Assembly: GCF_014635245.1 (NCBI RefSeq)
Contig: NZ_BMCP01000009.1
Location: forward strand, 1-39,848
DNA length: 39,848 bases
Source of the DNA: Agaricicola taiwanensis
GTDB taxonomy: Bacteria > Pseudomonadota > Alphaproteobacteria > Rhizobiales > Methylopilaceae
Direction: 5' to 3'
The notes beneath the pieces were generated by a model. That model was given only the letters and a program-made list of their open reading frames with translations. It made no database searches and had not been told where the DNA came from. The translations under genes and the position numbers were made by a program. Below, in pieces: positions 15,337 to 23,245 of the stretch. Every line of letters begins with the position of its first letter. Position 1 is the stretch's first letter.

Positions 15337-16134
15337 ATGACACAAACTATCGGAATTCTCGGCTCCGGCCTCGCGGGCAAAGCAATCGCGCATTTGGCCA
15401 CGGCCGCAGGCTACAACGTCGTGATAGCCAATTCTCGCGGTCCGGAAACGCTGACCAGCCTGGTTGAGGATCTTGGCCCGCTCGCACGCGCCGGAACCAT
15501 TGAGGAAGCGATTGCAGCTGGCGACATCGTCAACTTGTCGATCCCCCTCGCATCGTTCGAGAAGCTTCCGGCCGACAAACTCGCTAGCAAGATCGTCGTC
15601 GATCAGACGAACTACTATCCCGGCATGGGCGATTTCCGTCGTGCTGACCTCGACAACGCCGAGCTGACGTCGAGCGAGCTCCTGCAGCGTCACCTTCCGG
15701 AAGCAAGGCTCGTCAAGGGTCTTCACAATCTCAGCTGGATTCACATGGAAGCCGATGCGCAGCCCGAAGGCAGCGCGACCCGTACGACGCTGCCAGTCGC
15801 TGGCGATGACGCCGAAGCCAAGGCAGAAGTGACGAAGTTCATTGAGAAGATCGGCTTCAACGTTGTCGACGCCGGCTCGCTGGCGGAAAGCTGGCGCATC
15901 GAGCCCGAAACGGGAATCTACTTTTGGTGCTATGCCCCGGATGTGCCGGACGGACTCTCGCATGACGAAGCGAAGCGCGTTTATCAGCAACCCGGCAAGC
16001 CGTTGTCTCGCGAAGAGGCGCGCAAGCTCATCGAGACCGCAAAACGGCCGTCCCCGATCGGTGGCAATCTGGCGGCTATGCCCCAGATCCATGTCGATCT
16101 GTTCATGGAACAGGCCAGCGCAGGCACCGTCTGA
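15337..16134 (+). CDS. NAD(P)-binding F420-reductase-like Rossmann protein (copy 1)
   Basis: A 265-residue protein with an N-terminal dinucleotide-binding fold: GSGLAG at residues 9-14 and NSRGP at the end of the second strand, a pattern that suits the 2'-phosphate of NADP. The family includes NADPH:F420 oxidoreductases, but many bacterial members in organisms without F420 have unknown substrates. Shared features with the proteins at 18338 and 19970 include DQTNYYPG-like and LVKGLHNLSW stretches. This copy carries an extra C-terminal segment of about 50 residues. It lies downstream of paralogue A lysR and an operator-like site, and is probably part of that regulon. Confidence 0.8.
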   Translation: MTQTIGILGSGLAGKAIAHLATAAGYNVVIANSRGPETLTSLVEDLGPLARAGTIEEAIAAGDIVNLSIPLASFEKLPADKLASKIVVDQTNYYPGMGDFRRADLDNAELTSSELLQRHLPEARLVKGLHNLSWIHMEADAQPEGSATRTTLPVAGDDAEAKAEVTKFIEKIGFNVVDAGSLAESWRIEPETGIYFWCYAPDVPDGLSHDEAKRVYQQPGKPLSREEARKLIETAKRPSPIGGNLAAMPQIHVDLFMEQASAGTV

Positions 16135-16213
16135 TGATCGCTGCACCGGGCGTCGCACAGCAGGCGCCCGGTAACCTCGGATGTCTTTTTGGAAGTCAAA
16201 CAGGAATACGACC

Positions 16214-16621
16214 ATGAGCAGCGTAGGCCACCTTGAGGCATTTCTTGGCTCGATGGGCAATGGCGACGTGGAAGGTGCGATTGAACATGTCGCAGACAAC
16301 ATCACGCTTCGCAGTCCCATCGTGCCCACACCATTCGAAGGCAAGATGGACGTCGCCAACGTTCTCTCCCAGCTTCTAGATACAGTCGATGCGTTCGAAC
16401 CGAAGATGTTGTTGCGGGATGGAGCAAATGTCGTCGCCACGCTGACGATCATATTTGGCGACCATGTGATCGACGCCTTCGACCATATTCACCTCAACGA
16501 CGACGGCTTGGTAGAGAGTATGACTGTCGCGTGGCGGCCGCTGCCGGCCGTTGTCGCCGTGCAACAGCAACTGGCACCGAAACTGGGCGGTCAAGCCATG
16601 CAGTTAGTGCCGCTTGATTAG
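16214..16621 (+). CDS. NTF2/SnoaL-like protein
   Basis: A 135-residue small protein with the NTF2-like layout: helix VGHLEAFLGSMGNGDVEGAIEHV, strand NITLRSPIVP, helix VANVLSQLLDTVDAF, then strands including VVATLTIIFGDHVIDAFDHIHLND and VESMTVAWRP. The ATG at 16214 was chosen over one at 16181 because AGGAA lies seven bases before it. It is 79 bases after the reductase stop. Such proteins often act as isomerases, dehydratases or ligand binders next to redox enzymes. The substrate is unknown. Confidence 0.72.
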   Translation: MSSVGHLEAFLGSMGNGDVEGAIEHVADNITLRSPIVPTPFEGKMDVANVLSQLLDTVDAFEPKMLLRDGANVVATLTIIFGDHVIDAFDHIHLNDDGLVESMTVAWRPLPAVVAVQQQLAPKLGGQAMQLVPLD

Positions 16622-16727
16622 GCAGGACAGCGATGATTTCGATTGGCTGCAATGCGACCGCATCACCTGCGTGGTTCTATTATCATTCGCAGCGAAGCAT
16701 TCACACTAGCAAACTAAGGAGATAACT

Positions 16728-17099
16728 ATGCAAGGTGGAACACGGCCGAATGCCGCACACCCCATCACCGTGGAACCTGTGACAGATACAATCATCGTGC
16801 GCATAGGTGATGTGATCCTTGCGGAAAGCGATAATGCGTTGATCCTTCGCGAGGCCAGCTTGGCACCTGTCTACTACATTCCAGCAGACGAAGTGGCATT
16901 GGATGAGCTCAGCGCGAGCACGACGCGGACCCATTGCCCCTACAAGGGCGACGCAAGCTATTTCAGCACGCGAGATGGTAGCGTGAAGGATGTCGCCTGG
17001 TCATATCAAGATCCGTTCGACCACATGCTGACAATCAAGGGGCATCTCGCCTTCTATCCTGATCGGGTCGATGCCATCGAGGCAGTGCCGGGGAACTGA
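16728..17099 (+). CDS. DUF427 domain-containing protein
   Basis: A 123-residue protein of the DUF427 family, a small beta-rich fold. Diagnostic stretches are VRIGDVILAESDNALILRE, PVYYIPADEV, THCPYKGDASYFSTRDG and DVAWSYQDPFD. Members are widespread in bacteria, often near oxidoreductases; no activity is established. The start has a strong TAAGGAGAT ribosome-binding site. It lies between the NTF2-like gene and paralogue B lysR, on the same strand as both. Confidence 0.85.
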   Translation: MQGGTRPNAAHPITVEPVTDTIIVRIGDVILAESDNALILREASLAPVYYIPADEVALDELSASTTRTHCPYKGDASYFSTRDGSVKDVAWSYQDPFDHMLTIKGHLAFYPDRVDAIEAVPGN

Positions 17100-17156
17100 T
17101 TGTTGTTGGTCCCTTCGTTGCACATTGATTGTGTATTGAACCGATCCGCGACAGAA

Positions 17157-17176
17157 TGTTGTTCATGACGACATCA
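17157..17176. promoter_or_regulatory. LysR operator-like palindrome over the second lysR start codon
   Basis: TGTTGT (17157-17162) and ACATCA (17171-17176) are separated by 8 bases, with the ATG at 17165 inside. GACAGA upstream and CAGT downstream are shared with the site at 14069-14087. Confidence 0.55.
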
Positions 17177-18067
17177 GTAGGCTTTTCAGAAATGAGGGTT
17201 TTCGTCGCCGTGGTGACGGAAGAATCCTTCACCGCCGCGGCCGAACGGCTTGAGACCGACAAGGCTCGCGTGAGCCGCATCGTGCAGCGAATAGAGGAAA
17301 AGCTCGGCGCGCGGCTTCTGAATCGTTCCACGCGACGCCTGAGCGTAACGGAAGTCGGACGAGACTACTTCGAACGTGCGTCATCGATCCTTGCCGCGGC
17401 GGAGGCGGCGGAAGCTGCGGTCGCACGGCAAAGCCAGGAACCCATGGGGCGCCTCAAGATCACGGCAACGCCGGAGTTCGGAACGGTATGGGTCGATGAC
17501 CGGATCGCCGCTTACTTGTCCGAATGGCCGAAGGTCACCGTCGAAGCAGTCTACTCCAATCGTTTCGTCGACATCATTCACGAAGGTATCGATGTCGCCA
17601 TCCGCATCGGCGCCTTGGCTGATTCCGACCTGTCGGCCCGCAAGCTCGGCGAGATAGCTTACGGTCTTTACGCATCCCCTGCCTATCTGAAGCGTACCAA
17701 GGCGATCCGCACGGTCGACGATTTGAAGCGCCACGACCTCGTCATGAAGACGTCGAGTGGCCGCACCAGTTGGACCCTCGTCAATGGCCAGGCCCAAGAA
17801 AAGGTTTCGCAGACGCCCCGCTGCGCATTCGACAATATCGTCGCCGTCAAGAACCTGACTGTGTCCGGCTTGGGAGTCGGACTGCTCCCGCGCTTCATGG
17901 CCGAGCCACATGTGGCCGAGGAAACCTTGGTCGTGGTCCTGCCGGGTTGGGCAAGCGTCCCGATGCCGGTCCACGCCGTCTTCGCCTCCACGCGCTATAT
18001 GGACCCAAAGGTGCGCAGCTTTATCGACCTTTGTCGCGACGCCTTTAGGGATAGCAGCCCAGCCTGA
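17165..18067 (+). CDS. LysR-family transcriptional regulator (paralogue B)
   Basis: A 300-residue LysR regulator, the close paralogue of the protein at 14076. The winged helix-turn-helix (EMRVFVAVVTEESFTAAAERL, then DKARVSRIVQRIEEKLG) and the C-terminal HAVFASTRYMDPKVR are nearly identical. The effector-binding half differs more, so the two may sense different ligands while binding similar sites. The start was set at 17165 by alignment with paralogue A; ATG 17156 and TTG 17129 are in frame upstream. The two lysR genes are probably products of a duplication followed by insertion or shuffling of target genes. Confidence 0.9.
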   Translation: MTTSVGFSEMRVFVAVVTEESFTAAAERLETDKARVSRIVQRIEEKLGARLLNRSTRRLSVTEVGRDYFERASSILAAAEAAEAAVARQSQEPMGRLKITATPEFGTVWVDDRIAAYLSEWPKVTVEAVYSNRFVDIIHEGIDVAIRIGALADSDLSARKLGEIAYGLYASPAYLKRTKAIRTVDDLKRHDLVMKTSSGRTSWTLVNGQAQEKVSQTPRCAFDNIVAVKNLTVSGLGVGLLPRFMAEPHVAEETLVVVLPGWASVPMPVHAVFASTRYMDPKVRSFIDLCRDAFRDSSPA

Positions 18068-18216
18068 AACGAGCCGACCAATCACTGTGGTCGCGCACAT
18101 GTTCTTTTTTCCTACACTGCCCAAACTGCACGGTCCGAAGGTCGCACCTCGGAGACGCCAGAATACGCGCCGGGGAGCTGCCGCGGTTAGTCCTACAGAT
18201 CGGCCAGCTTCGTTAT

Positions 18217-18236
18217 TGTTGTTCCTCGGAACAACA
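18217..18236. promoter_or_regulatory. Perfect operator-like palindrome upstream of the second reductase gene
   Basis: TGTTGTTCC (18217-18225) and GGAACAACA (18228-18236) are perfect inverted arms. The outer TGTTGT-N8-ACAACA matches the palindromes at the two lysR starts. It is 102 bases before the ATG at 18338. A transcribed hairpin is an alternative. Confidence 0.65.
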
Positions 18237-18337
18237 GACCGAGGTATTTCAGGCATCTAATCTATTTTCGAACAATCCATTACCTTCCAGCCTAGCCGCT
18301 CATCGGGAGCGAAACGTCTAGGCAAGGAAGGTCTCTA

Positions 18338-19036
18338 ATGAAAATCGGAATACTGAACGCCGGGAACGTCGGTAGTCGTCTGGCAAGGGCGTGGGCGGCT
18401 GCGGGCCATGACCTTGTCATTGCCAAGGATGGCGAAGATCGCAAGCTTGCGCCACTGCTTGCTGAACTTGGTGACCGGGCGCGGCTTGGAACGATCCGCG
18501 AAGCGGCAGAATTCGGAGACGCAGTGCTGTTCTCCGTCTATTGGCCACGGCTCGACGCCATCCTCAGCGAAGTCGGCGATGCGCTCGATGGCAAAGTCGT
18601 CATCGAGACGATGAATCCGCTGGGGGTCACCGCCGAGTTCGTCCACTACCACGATCTGGATTTCATGCGCGACGGCTCGACTGCCGAAGCTCTGCAAGAG
18701 CGTCTGCCGAAGGCGCGGGTCGTCAAGGCCTTCAACCTGCTGGCATCGCCGCTGCTCGAAGCCGCGGCCTGGTCGGATACGCCGGTGCCGCCCAACGTCT
18801 TCTACGTCAGTGACGATGCAGAGGCAGGGCAGACAACCCGCGGTCTGATTGCCGACGCCGGTTTCAAGCCCGCCAATGCCGGTCCGCTCAAGGGCGCGCG
18901 TCAGCTGGAACAGGCCGGCGTCCTGCTCCACCACGTCGCCGACCATGAGTTTAGCGGCGACGCCGATCTCGTCCGCCTGGCCCTGACAGTCATCGAAGCC
19001 AGCCCTGGCCCGGTCATGCGCGAACGAGTCGCCTGA
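18338..19036 (+). CDS. NAD(P)-binding F420-reductase-like Rossmann protein (copy 2)
   Basis: A 232-residue Rossmann protein related to the genes at 15337 and 19970. Its first motif reads NAGNVG (residues 7-12) instead of the usual GxGxxG, and the stretch after the second strand is AKDGED instead of NSRGP. The NADP-phosphate contacts of the two relatives are therefore missing. It may prefer NAD, another cofactor, or have lost activity. Downstream parts such as VVIETMNPLGVTAEF and ARVVKAFNLLASPLLEAAAW are well kept. An AAGGAAGG ribosome-binding site supports the start, and a palindromic operator precedes it. Confidence 0.78.
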   Translation: MKIGILNAGNVGSRLARAWAAAGHDLVIAKDGEDRKLAPLLAELGDRARLGTIREAAEFGDAVLFSVYWPRLDAILSEVGDALDGKVVIETMNPLGVTAEFVHYHDLDFMRDGSTAEALQERLPKARVVKAFNLLASPLLEAAAWSDTPVPPNVFYVSDDAEAGQTTRGLIADAGFKPANAGPLKGARQLEQAGVLLHHVADHEFSGDADLVRLALTVIEASPGPVMRERVA

Positions 19037-19100
19037 TCTGGTGAGCACTCTCATCCGCAAAATCACTCACTCTGCATTTCGCTTAGAAAAGGAAAATCAA

Positions 19101-19868
19101 ATGTCGAAACCACTTACCGGAAAAACCGCTCTCGTCACCGGCGGATCGCGTGGCATCGGCCGTGCGATCGCCGAGCGACTGGCCGCGGACGGTGCTACGG
19201 TCGCGCTGACCTACAATTCGAGCAAAGGTGGCGCTGATGAAGCCGTCGCCGAAATCGAGAAAGCCGGCGGCAGCGCTTTCGCACTGAAGGCCGAACTGCT
19301 CGACGCGGGCGCCATAGAACCCCTGTTCGAGGCGCTCGACGCCGAACTTGCGCGCCGACATGGCAGCAAGACCCTCGACATCGTCGTGAACAATGCCGGT
19401 GGCAACGGTTTTGGCGGTCTGGACAATGCGACGCCCGAAAGCTTCGATGCCATGTTCAACGTCTTCGTACGCGCGCCCTTCTTCATCCTTCAGGCCGCCC
19501 TCAGCCGCCTGAGCGACGGTGGACGCGTAATCAATGTGTCGTCCGCATTCGCCACCCGACCTTCGCCGATGGCGTCCATGTATTCGATGGCCAAGGGAAG
19601 CATCAACGTCTTCACGCATTCACTCGCGATGGAGCTGGGTCCGCGGGGCATCACGGCGAATGCCGTCGCGCCCGGCTGGACAAGCACCGACATGAACGCT
19701 GCTGTCCGCGAGAGCGCCGAAATGGTGAGCGCCATCGAAGCTGATACCGCTCTGGGCCGCTTCGGCGAACCGTCTGATATCGCCGATGTCGTCGCCTTCC
19801 TTGCCTCGAACGAGGGCCGCTGGGTGACCGGTCAGATCGTCGAAGCCAGTGGCGGTTACAAGCTCTGA
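19101..19868 (+). CDS. Short-chain dehydrogenase/reductase
   Basis: A 255-residue classical SDR. TGGSRGIG (13-20) binds the cofactor, VVNNAGG follows at about 95-101, and the catalytic residues are Ser147/Ser148, Tyr161 and Lys165 (YSMAK). The C-terminal GRFGEPSDIADVVAFLASNEGRWVTGQ is standard for FabG-like members. The start ATG at 19101 follows AAAGGAAA. It lies 64 bases after copy 2 of the Rossmann reductase and probably belongs to the same operon. The exact substrate is not readable; a ketone or quinone reductase role is a guess. Confidence 0.88.
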   Translation: MSKPLTGKTALVTGGSRGIGRAIAERLAADGATVALTYNSSKGGADEAVAEIEKAGGSAFALKAELLDAGAIEPLFEALDAELARRHGSKTLDIVVNNAGGNGFGGLDNATPESFDAMFNVFVRAPFFILQAALSRLSDGGRVINVSSAFATRPSPMASMYSMAKGSINVFTHSLAMELGPRGITANAVAPGWTSTDMNAAVRESAEMVSAIEADTALGRFGEPSDIADVVAFLASNEGRWVTGQIVEASGGYKL

Positions 19869-19969
19869 TCGCTTCAAGACGCAGCCCTCGAGAGTATCCC
19901 GGAACTGGCGCGCCCGAAGCGCCAGCGCCGGGCATCAGCTGAACGATGACATAACTTGGGAGAGCACTG

Positions 19970-20659
19970 ATGAAGATTGGAATCATAGGGGCCGGACTAA
20001 TCGGCGGCACGCTGACACGGCGGTTGGCGGAACTGGGCCATGAGGTCTCCGTCGCGAATTCGCGCGGTCCGGCTTCTCTCGCCGAACTTGCCACGGAGAC
20101 CGGTGCCACGGCGGCAGCCGTGCAGGAGGCGGCCCGCAGCGGCGAGATCGTCTTTGTCACGATACCAGTCAGGAACATCCCCGATCTGCCGAACGACCTG
20201 TTCGACGGGGTCAGCGACGATGTCATCGTTGTCGACACCGGAAACTACTATCCGCGCGAGCGCGATGGCCGGATCGACGAGATCGAAGACGGCATGGCCG
20301 AAAGCCGTTGGGTGGCGAAACAACTCGGGCGGCCCGTGCTGAAAGCCATCAACACATTGCACTGGCGCAGCCTTTTAGAGGACGGCAAACCAGAGGGAGC
20401 GGCGGGCCGCATCGCAATACCGGTCGCCGGCGACGATGAGGCCGGCAAAGCAAAGGTCATCCAGCTCTTCGGCGAACTCGGATTTGACGGAATCGACGCC
20501 GGTGGGCTTGACGACTCCTGGCGTCAGCAGCCCGGCGCGCCGGCATATGCCGCCAATCTCGATGCACAAGCCGCGCGCAGGGCACTTTCTGAAGCGAGTC
20601 CCAAGCGGAAGCCGGAGCTTCGCGCAGCCGCGAACAGCAGCATCGGCAAGCCGGCTTGA
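19970..20659 (+). CDS. NAD(P)-binding F420-reductase-like Rossmann protein (copy 3)
   Basis: A 229-residue Rossmann protein with GAGLIG at residues 7-12 and ANSRGP after the second strand, matching copy 1 at 15337 and indicating NADP use. Other family stretches are DTGNYYPRERDGRIDEIEDG and the LKAINTLHWRSL region, and the C-terminal half includes GLDDSWRQQPGAPAY. GGGAGAG precedes the start. It sits between two SDR genes on the same strand, so it may supply a linked reduction step. Substrate unknown; no F420 biosynthesis gene is present in the window. Confidence 0.8.
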   Translation: MKIGIIGAGLIGGTLTRRLAELGHEVSVANSRGPASLAELATETGATAAAVQEAARSGEIVFVTIPVRNIPDLPNDLFDGVSDDVIVVDTGNYYPRERDGRIDEIEDGMAESRWVAKQLGRPVLKAINTLHWRSLLEDGKPEGAAGRIAIPVAGDDEAGKAKVIQLFGELGFDGIDAGGLDDSWRQQPGAPAYAANLDAQAARRALSEASPKRKPELRAAANSSIGKPA

Positions 20660-20735
20660 GAACTCGGCATCGAGTTCGGCTGCGTGTCGCTGCGGCCGAG
20701 GGAAGAACGACCCGTCGCAACTCCAGGAGATGAAG

Positions 20736-21542
20736 ATGGACACACAGCTAAGAGATCGTGTTGCTTTGGTTACAGGCGCGAGCCAGGGCATCGGCGAGGC
20801 AATCGCGCGAGCCTTGCACGGTGAAGGTGTCAAGGTCGCCCTTCTGGCGCGCGACAAGGACAAGCTGGCGAAGATCGCCGACGACCTCGGAGACGGGGCT
20901 TTCCCGATCAGCGGCGATGTGACCAACGCTGACCGCGTGACGCAAGCGATCGCGGAGGTAGAGTCGGAACTTGGGATGATCGACATCGTCGTCAACAATG
21001 CGGGTGGCATACGATCGTCGACTGGTGAACTATTCCGATCGTTCGAAGATATCTCCGACGCTGACTGGCTCGCAACCTGGGAGTTCAACCTCCTTTCCGT
21101 CGTGCGGGTTGTTCGAGCGCTCGCGCCGAAGATGGCCGAACGCGGATGGGGCCGCATCATCAACATCTCGTCGGAAAGCGGCATTCAAACCGAAGCGGTC
21201 GCTCTCGAATATGCCTCCGCCAAGAGCGCGCTGAACATTCTGACTAAGGGACTTTCAAAAACGTATGCCGACAGGGGTGTGCTCGCGAACGTCGTATCGC
21301 CGGCCTATGTGGACACGCCCATTCTCCGCGACTTGCTGGCGCAGCAGGATGGCGCCGAGGGGCTGTCGCGTGACGAACTGGCAGTTCACTTCCTGTCTAC
21401 TTTCCGTCCGAGCATCAGGGTCGGTCGGCCGTGCAAGCCGGAAGACGTTGCCGCTGCGGTCGTGTTCCTGGCGTCGGAGCAGGCGAGCTTCATCACCGGA
21501 ACCAACCTTCGAGTTGATGGCGGTTCAGTGATGGCAATCTAA
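20736..21542 (+). CDS. Short-chain dehydrogenase/reductase
   Basis: A 268-residue [11 protein letters not shown] (13-20), VVNNAGG (about 85-91), Ser145/Ser146, and Tyr159/Lys163 in YASAK. The C-terminal part ([25 protein letters not shown], then NLRVDGGS) is complete. Two ATGs lie in frame. The one at 20736 was preferred because GGAG (20726-20729) sits six bases before it and directly abuts the ATG at 20730. It follows the third Rossmann gene by 76 bases and precedes the DUF2867 gene by 19 bases, so it is probably in one operon. Substrate unknown. Confidence 0.87.
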   Translation: MDTQLRDRVALVTGASQGIGEAIARALHGEGVKVALLARDKDKLAKIADDLGDGAFPISGDVTNADRVTQAIAEVESELGMIDIVVNNAGGIRSSTGELFRSFEDISDADWLATWEFNLLSVVRVVRALAPKMAERGWGRIINISSESGIQTEAVALEYASAKSALNILTKGLSKTYADRGVLANVVSPAYVDTPILRDLLAQQDGAEGLSRDELAVHFLSTFRPSIRVGRPCKPEDVAAAVVFLASEQASFITGTNLRVDGGSVMAI

Positions 21543-21561
21543 CGGCGTCGGGGAGAGAAGA

Positions 21562-22110
21562 GTGCGTGGTAAGGTAAATGGCACAAGGTCGGTGTTGCCG
21601 CCCGCTGAAAGTCGCATTGCGGGTGCCTACAAGGGCGCCGATCTGGTTGACTCCTTTGCCACGAAACTCTGCGCTGGAATGCCTCGCGACCTTGATGTTT
21701 TGGCGCGCGCTATCCTCGGTCATCCCGCCTGGTGGGTTCGCGGTCTCCTCAACATTCGCGACCTAGTGGTAGCTCGTTTTGGCTTGAAGACGACAAGCGA
21801 ACTCCAGCGCAGGACACATGCCGAGGCCGGCGAGTCCATCGACTTTTTCCCGATCCTATCGCGATACGAAGACGAACTGGTGCTTGGGGTAAATGATCGA
21901 CATCTTGATTTCAAAACCTCGATAATGCTCCGGCCTCCAGCCGACCGGGGAGATTTCGATGCTGTCGTCACCACTGTTGTGCATTGTCACAACAACCTGG
22001 GACGCGCTTATCTAGCTCTGATCAAGCCCTTTCATGTTCTGGTAATTCGATCAAACCTGAGACGCGCTGTGCTGATACTATCCCGCGACAAGCGGGCAAC
22101 TTCGGCATGA
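21562..22110 (+). CDS. DUF2867 domain-containing protein
   Basis: A 182-residue protein matching the DUF2867 family. Typical stretches are [11 protein letters not shown] near the N-terminus, [25 protein letters not shown], and [13 protein letters not shown] in the second half; the last third has [14 protein letters not shown]. The family is found alone or fused to NAD(P)-binding domains, and its activity is not established. The start is GTG at 21562 behind GGGGAGAG. The gene closes the run of co-oriented redox genes, which suggests that it works on the same compound. Confidence 0.75.
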   Translation: MRGKVNGTRSVLPPAESRIAGAYKGADLVDSFATKLCAGMPRDLDVLARAILGHPAWWVRGLLNIRDLVVARFGLKTTSELQRRTHAEAGESIDFFPILSRYEDELVLGVNDRHLDFKTSIMLRPPADRGDFDAVVTTVVHCHNNLGRAYLALIKPFHVLVIRSNLRRAVLILSRDKRATSA

Positions 22111-22120
22111 CGAGGTCTAT

Positions 22121-23077
22121 ATGCGTCGTAGAAGACTGAGTGCGCAATCCGAGTCTTCGCCTACGTCGTTGCTGCTTAGCGGCCGCGTCCCAATGGTAAC
22201 TTTAATCCAGACGCTCGCCGTGGCGGAATACTTAAGCTTCTCCCGTGCCGCAGACGCGCTTGGCGTCAGTCAGTCGAGCGTGAGTACCCGAATTAGAGTG
22301 CTGGAAAGAGATCTCGGCGTCGTCCTGTTCAATCGCAATACGCGCGGCGTCCGCCTGACGGAAGCTGGACGCCATTTCGTCGATCAGGTCGAGAACGCGA
22401 TGGGCATTCTTGATCATGCGATCCAGGCCGCAGGAATGCAGGCGCGTGGCGAAGATGGCGCGCTCCGCGTCGGCGTCCATGCCCTCATGGTAGGCTGCTT
22501 CCTCGACCGCCTGCTGGAGCGGTTCCACGACGAACATCCAGGCATTTGTCTGCACATCACCGAGGGCACCGCGCGAGACGCACAATTCATGATGCGCGAA
22601 GGCAAGCTTGATATCTCCTTCATGCTTGGCTCTCACGAGATTTCCGACCTCAATTCCCGTGTGATCTGGCGTGACCGCCTAATGGTTGCGCTGCCGCAGG
22701 GGCACCCGCTGGCGCTCCAGCCAAATGTCGAATGGCGGCAACTGGCAGAGGAAACCTTCCTCATTCGGCATGGCGGCGCCGGCCCGCAGCTTCACGATCT
22801 GATCATAGCGCGCGCAGCCGGAAAATGGCTGACACCGGCAATCGTTCGCGTGGATGCAGGAAGAAGTGCGTTGTTCTCGATGATCGCAGCCGGGCACGGC
22901 GTCTCGCTCTTCGTCGAAGAAAACGTGTCGGCCAGTACAACCAACATCGCTTTTCTGCCGATACGCGACGAGCCAGAAGCTATCGCCTTTTCCGTCGTCT
23001 GGTCACCCTCCAATCGCGATCCGGCGCTTATGAAGCTGCTCACACTGGCAACGGCGCTACCGAAATATCTTCCATAA
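22121..23077 (+). CDS. LysR-family transcriptional regulator, possible TraR-like activator of transfer genes
   Basis: A 318-residue LysR protein. After an unusual 24-residue basic and serine-rich extension comes a winged helix-turn-helix: TLAVAEYLSFSRAADALGVSQSSVS and RIRVLERDLGVVLF. The effector domain follows (ALRVGVHALMVGCFLDRLLERF, DISFMLGSHE). The ATG at 22121 has GAGG six bases upstream; an internal ATG at 22193 is an alternative. It is not close to the paralogue pair at 14076 and 17165. Its place directly before traG equals that of traR in Tn4371-like ICEs, and a LysR-type T-N11-A site lies before traG and trbB. The transfer role is inferred. Confidence 0.85.
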   Translation: MRRRRLSAQSESSPTSLLLSGRVPMVTLIQTLAVAEYLSFSRAADALGVSQSSVSTRIRVLERDLGVVLFNRNTRGVRLTEAGRHFVDQVENAMGILDHAIQAAGMQARGEDGALRVGVHALMVGCFLDRLLERFHDEHPGICLHITEGTARDAQFMMREGKLDISFMLGSHEISDLNSRVIWRDRLMVALPQGHPLALQPNVEWRQLAEETFLIRHGGAGPQLHDLIIARAAGKWLTPAIVRVDAGRSALFSMIAAGHGVSLFVEENVSASTTNIAFLPIRDEPEAIAFSVVWSPSNRDPALMKLLTLATALPKYLP

Positions 23078-23131
23078 ACCGATTCGAAAACCGATGCCTC
23101 GTGCCGCGCCGCAAATGTGTCGTCGCGACCA

Positions 23132-23148
23132 TCCTATTTGCCGCCGAT
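23132..23148 (+). promoter_or_regulatory. 17-bp motif upstream of traG, copy 1
   Basis: TCCTATTTGCCGCCGAT is identical to 25714-25730 upstream of trbB. It holds TATTTGCCGCCGA, a T-N11-A pattern as bound by LysR proteins. It lies 97 bases before the traG ATG. Confidence 0.6.
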
Positions 23149-23245
23149 AGTATCCGGCAGCCCTCCCGCATCCGTTTTCCTGTTGCGTGTCGCGGAGTTG
23201 CCTATTCTCTGATCGGCTCCGTCTCTCTTGCCGACTGGAGCCCGT

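Noticed and set aside
15223..16452. 409-codon minus-strand open frame over the first reductase gene
   Set aside because: The plus strand has a clear Rossmann protein with motif and start site; the antisense frame has none.
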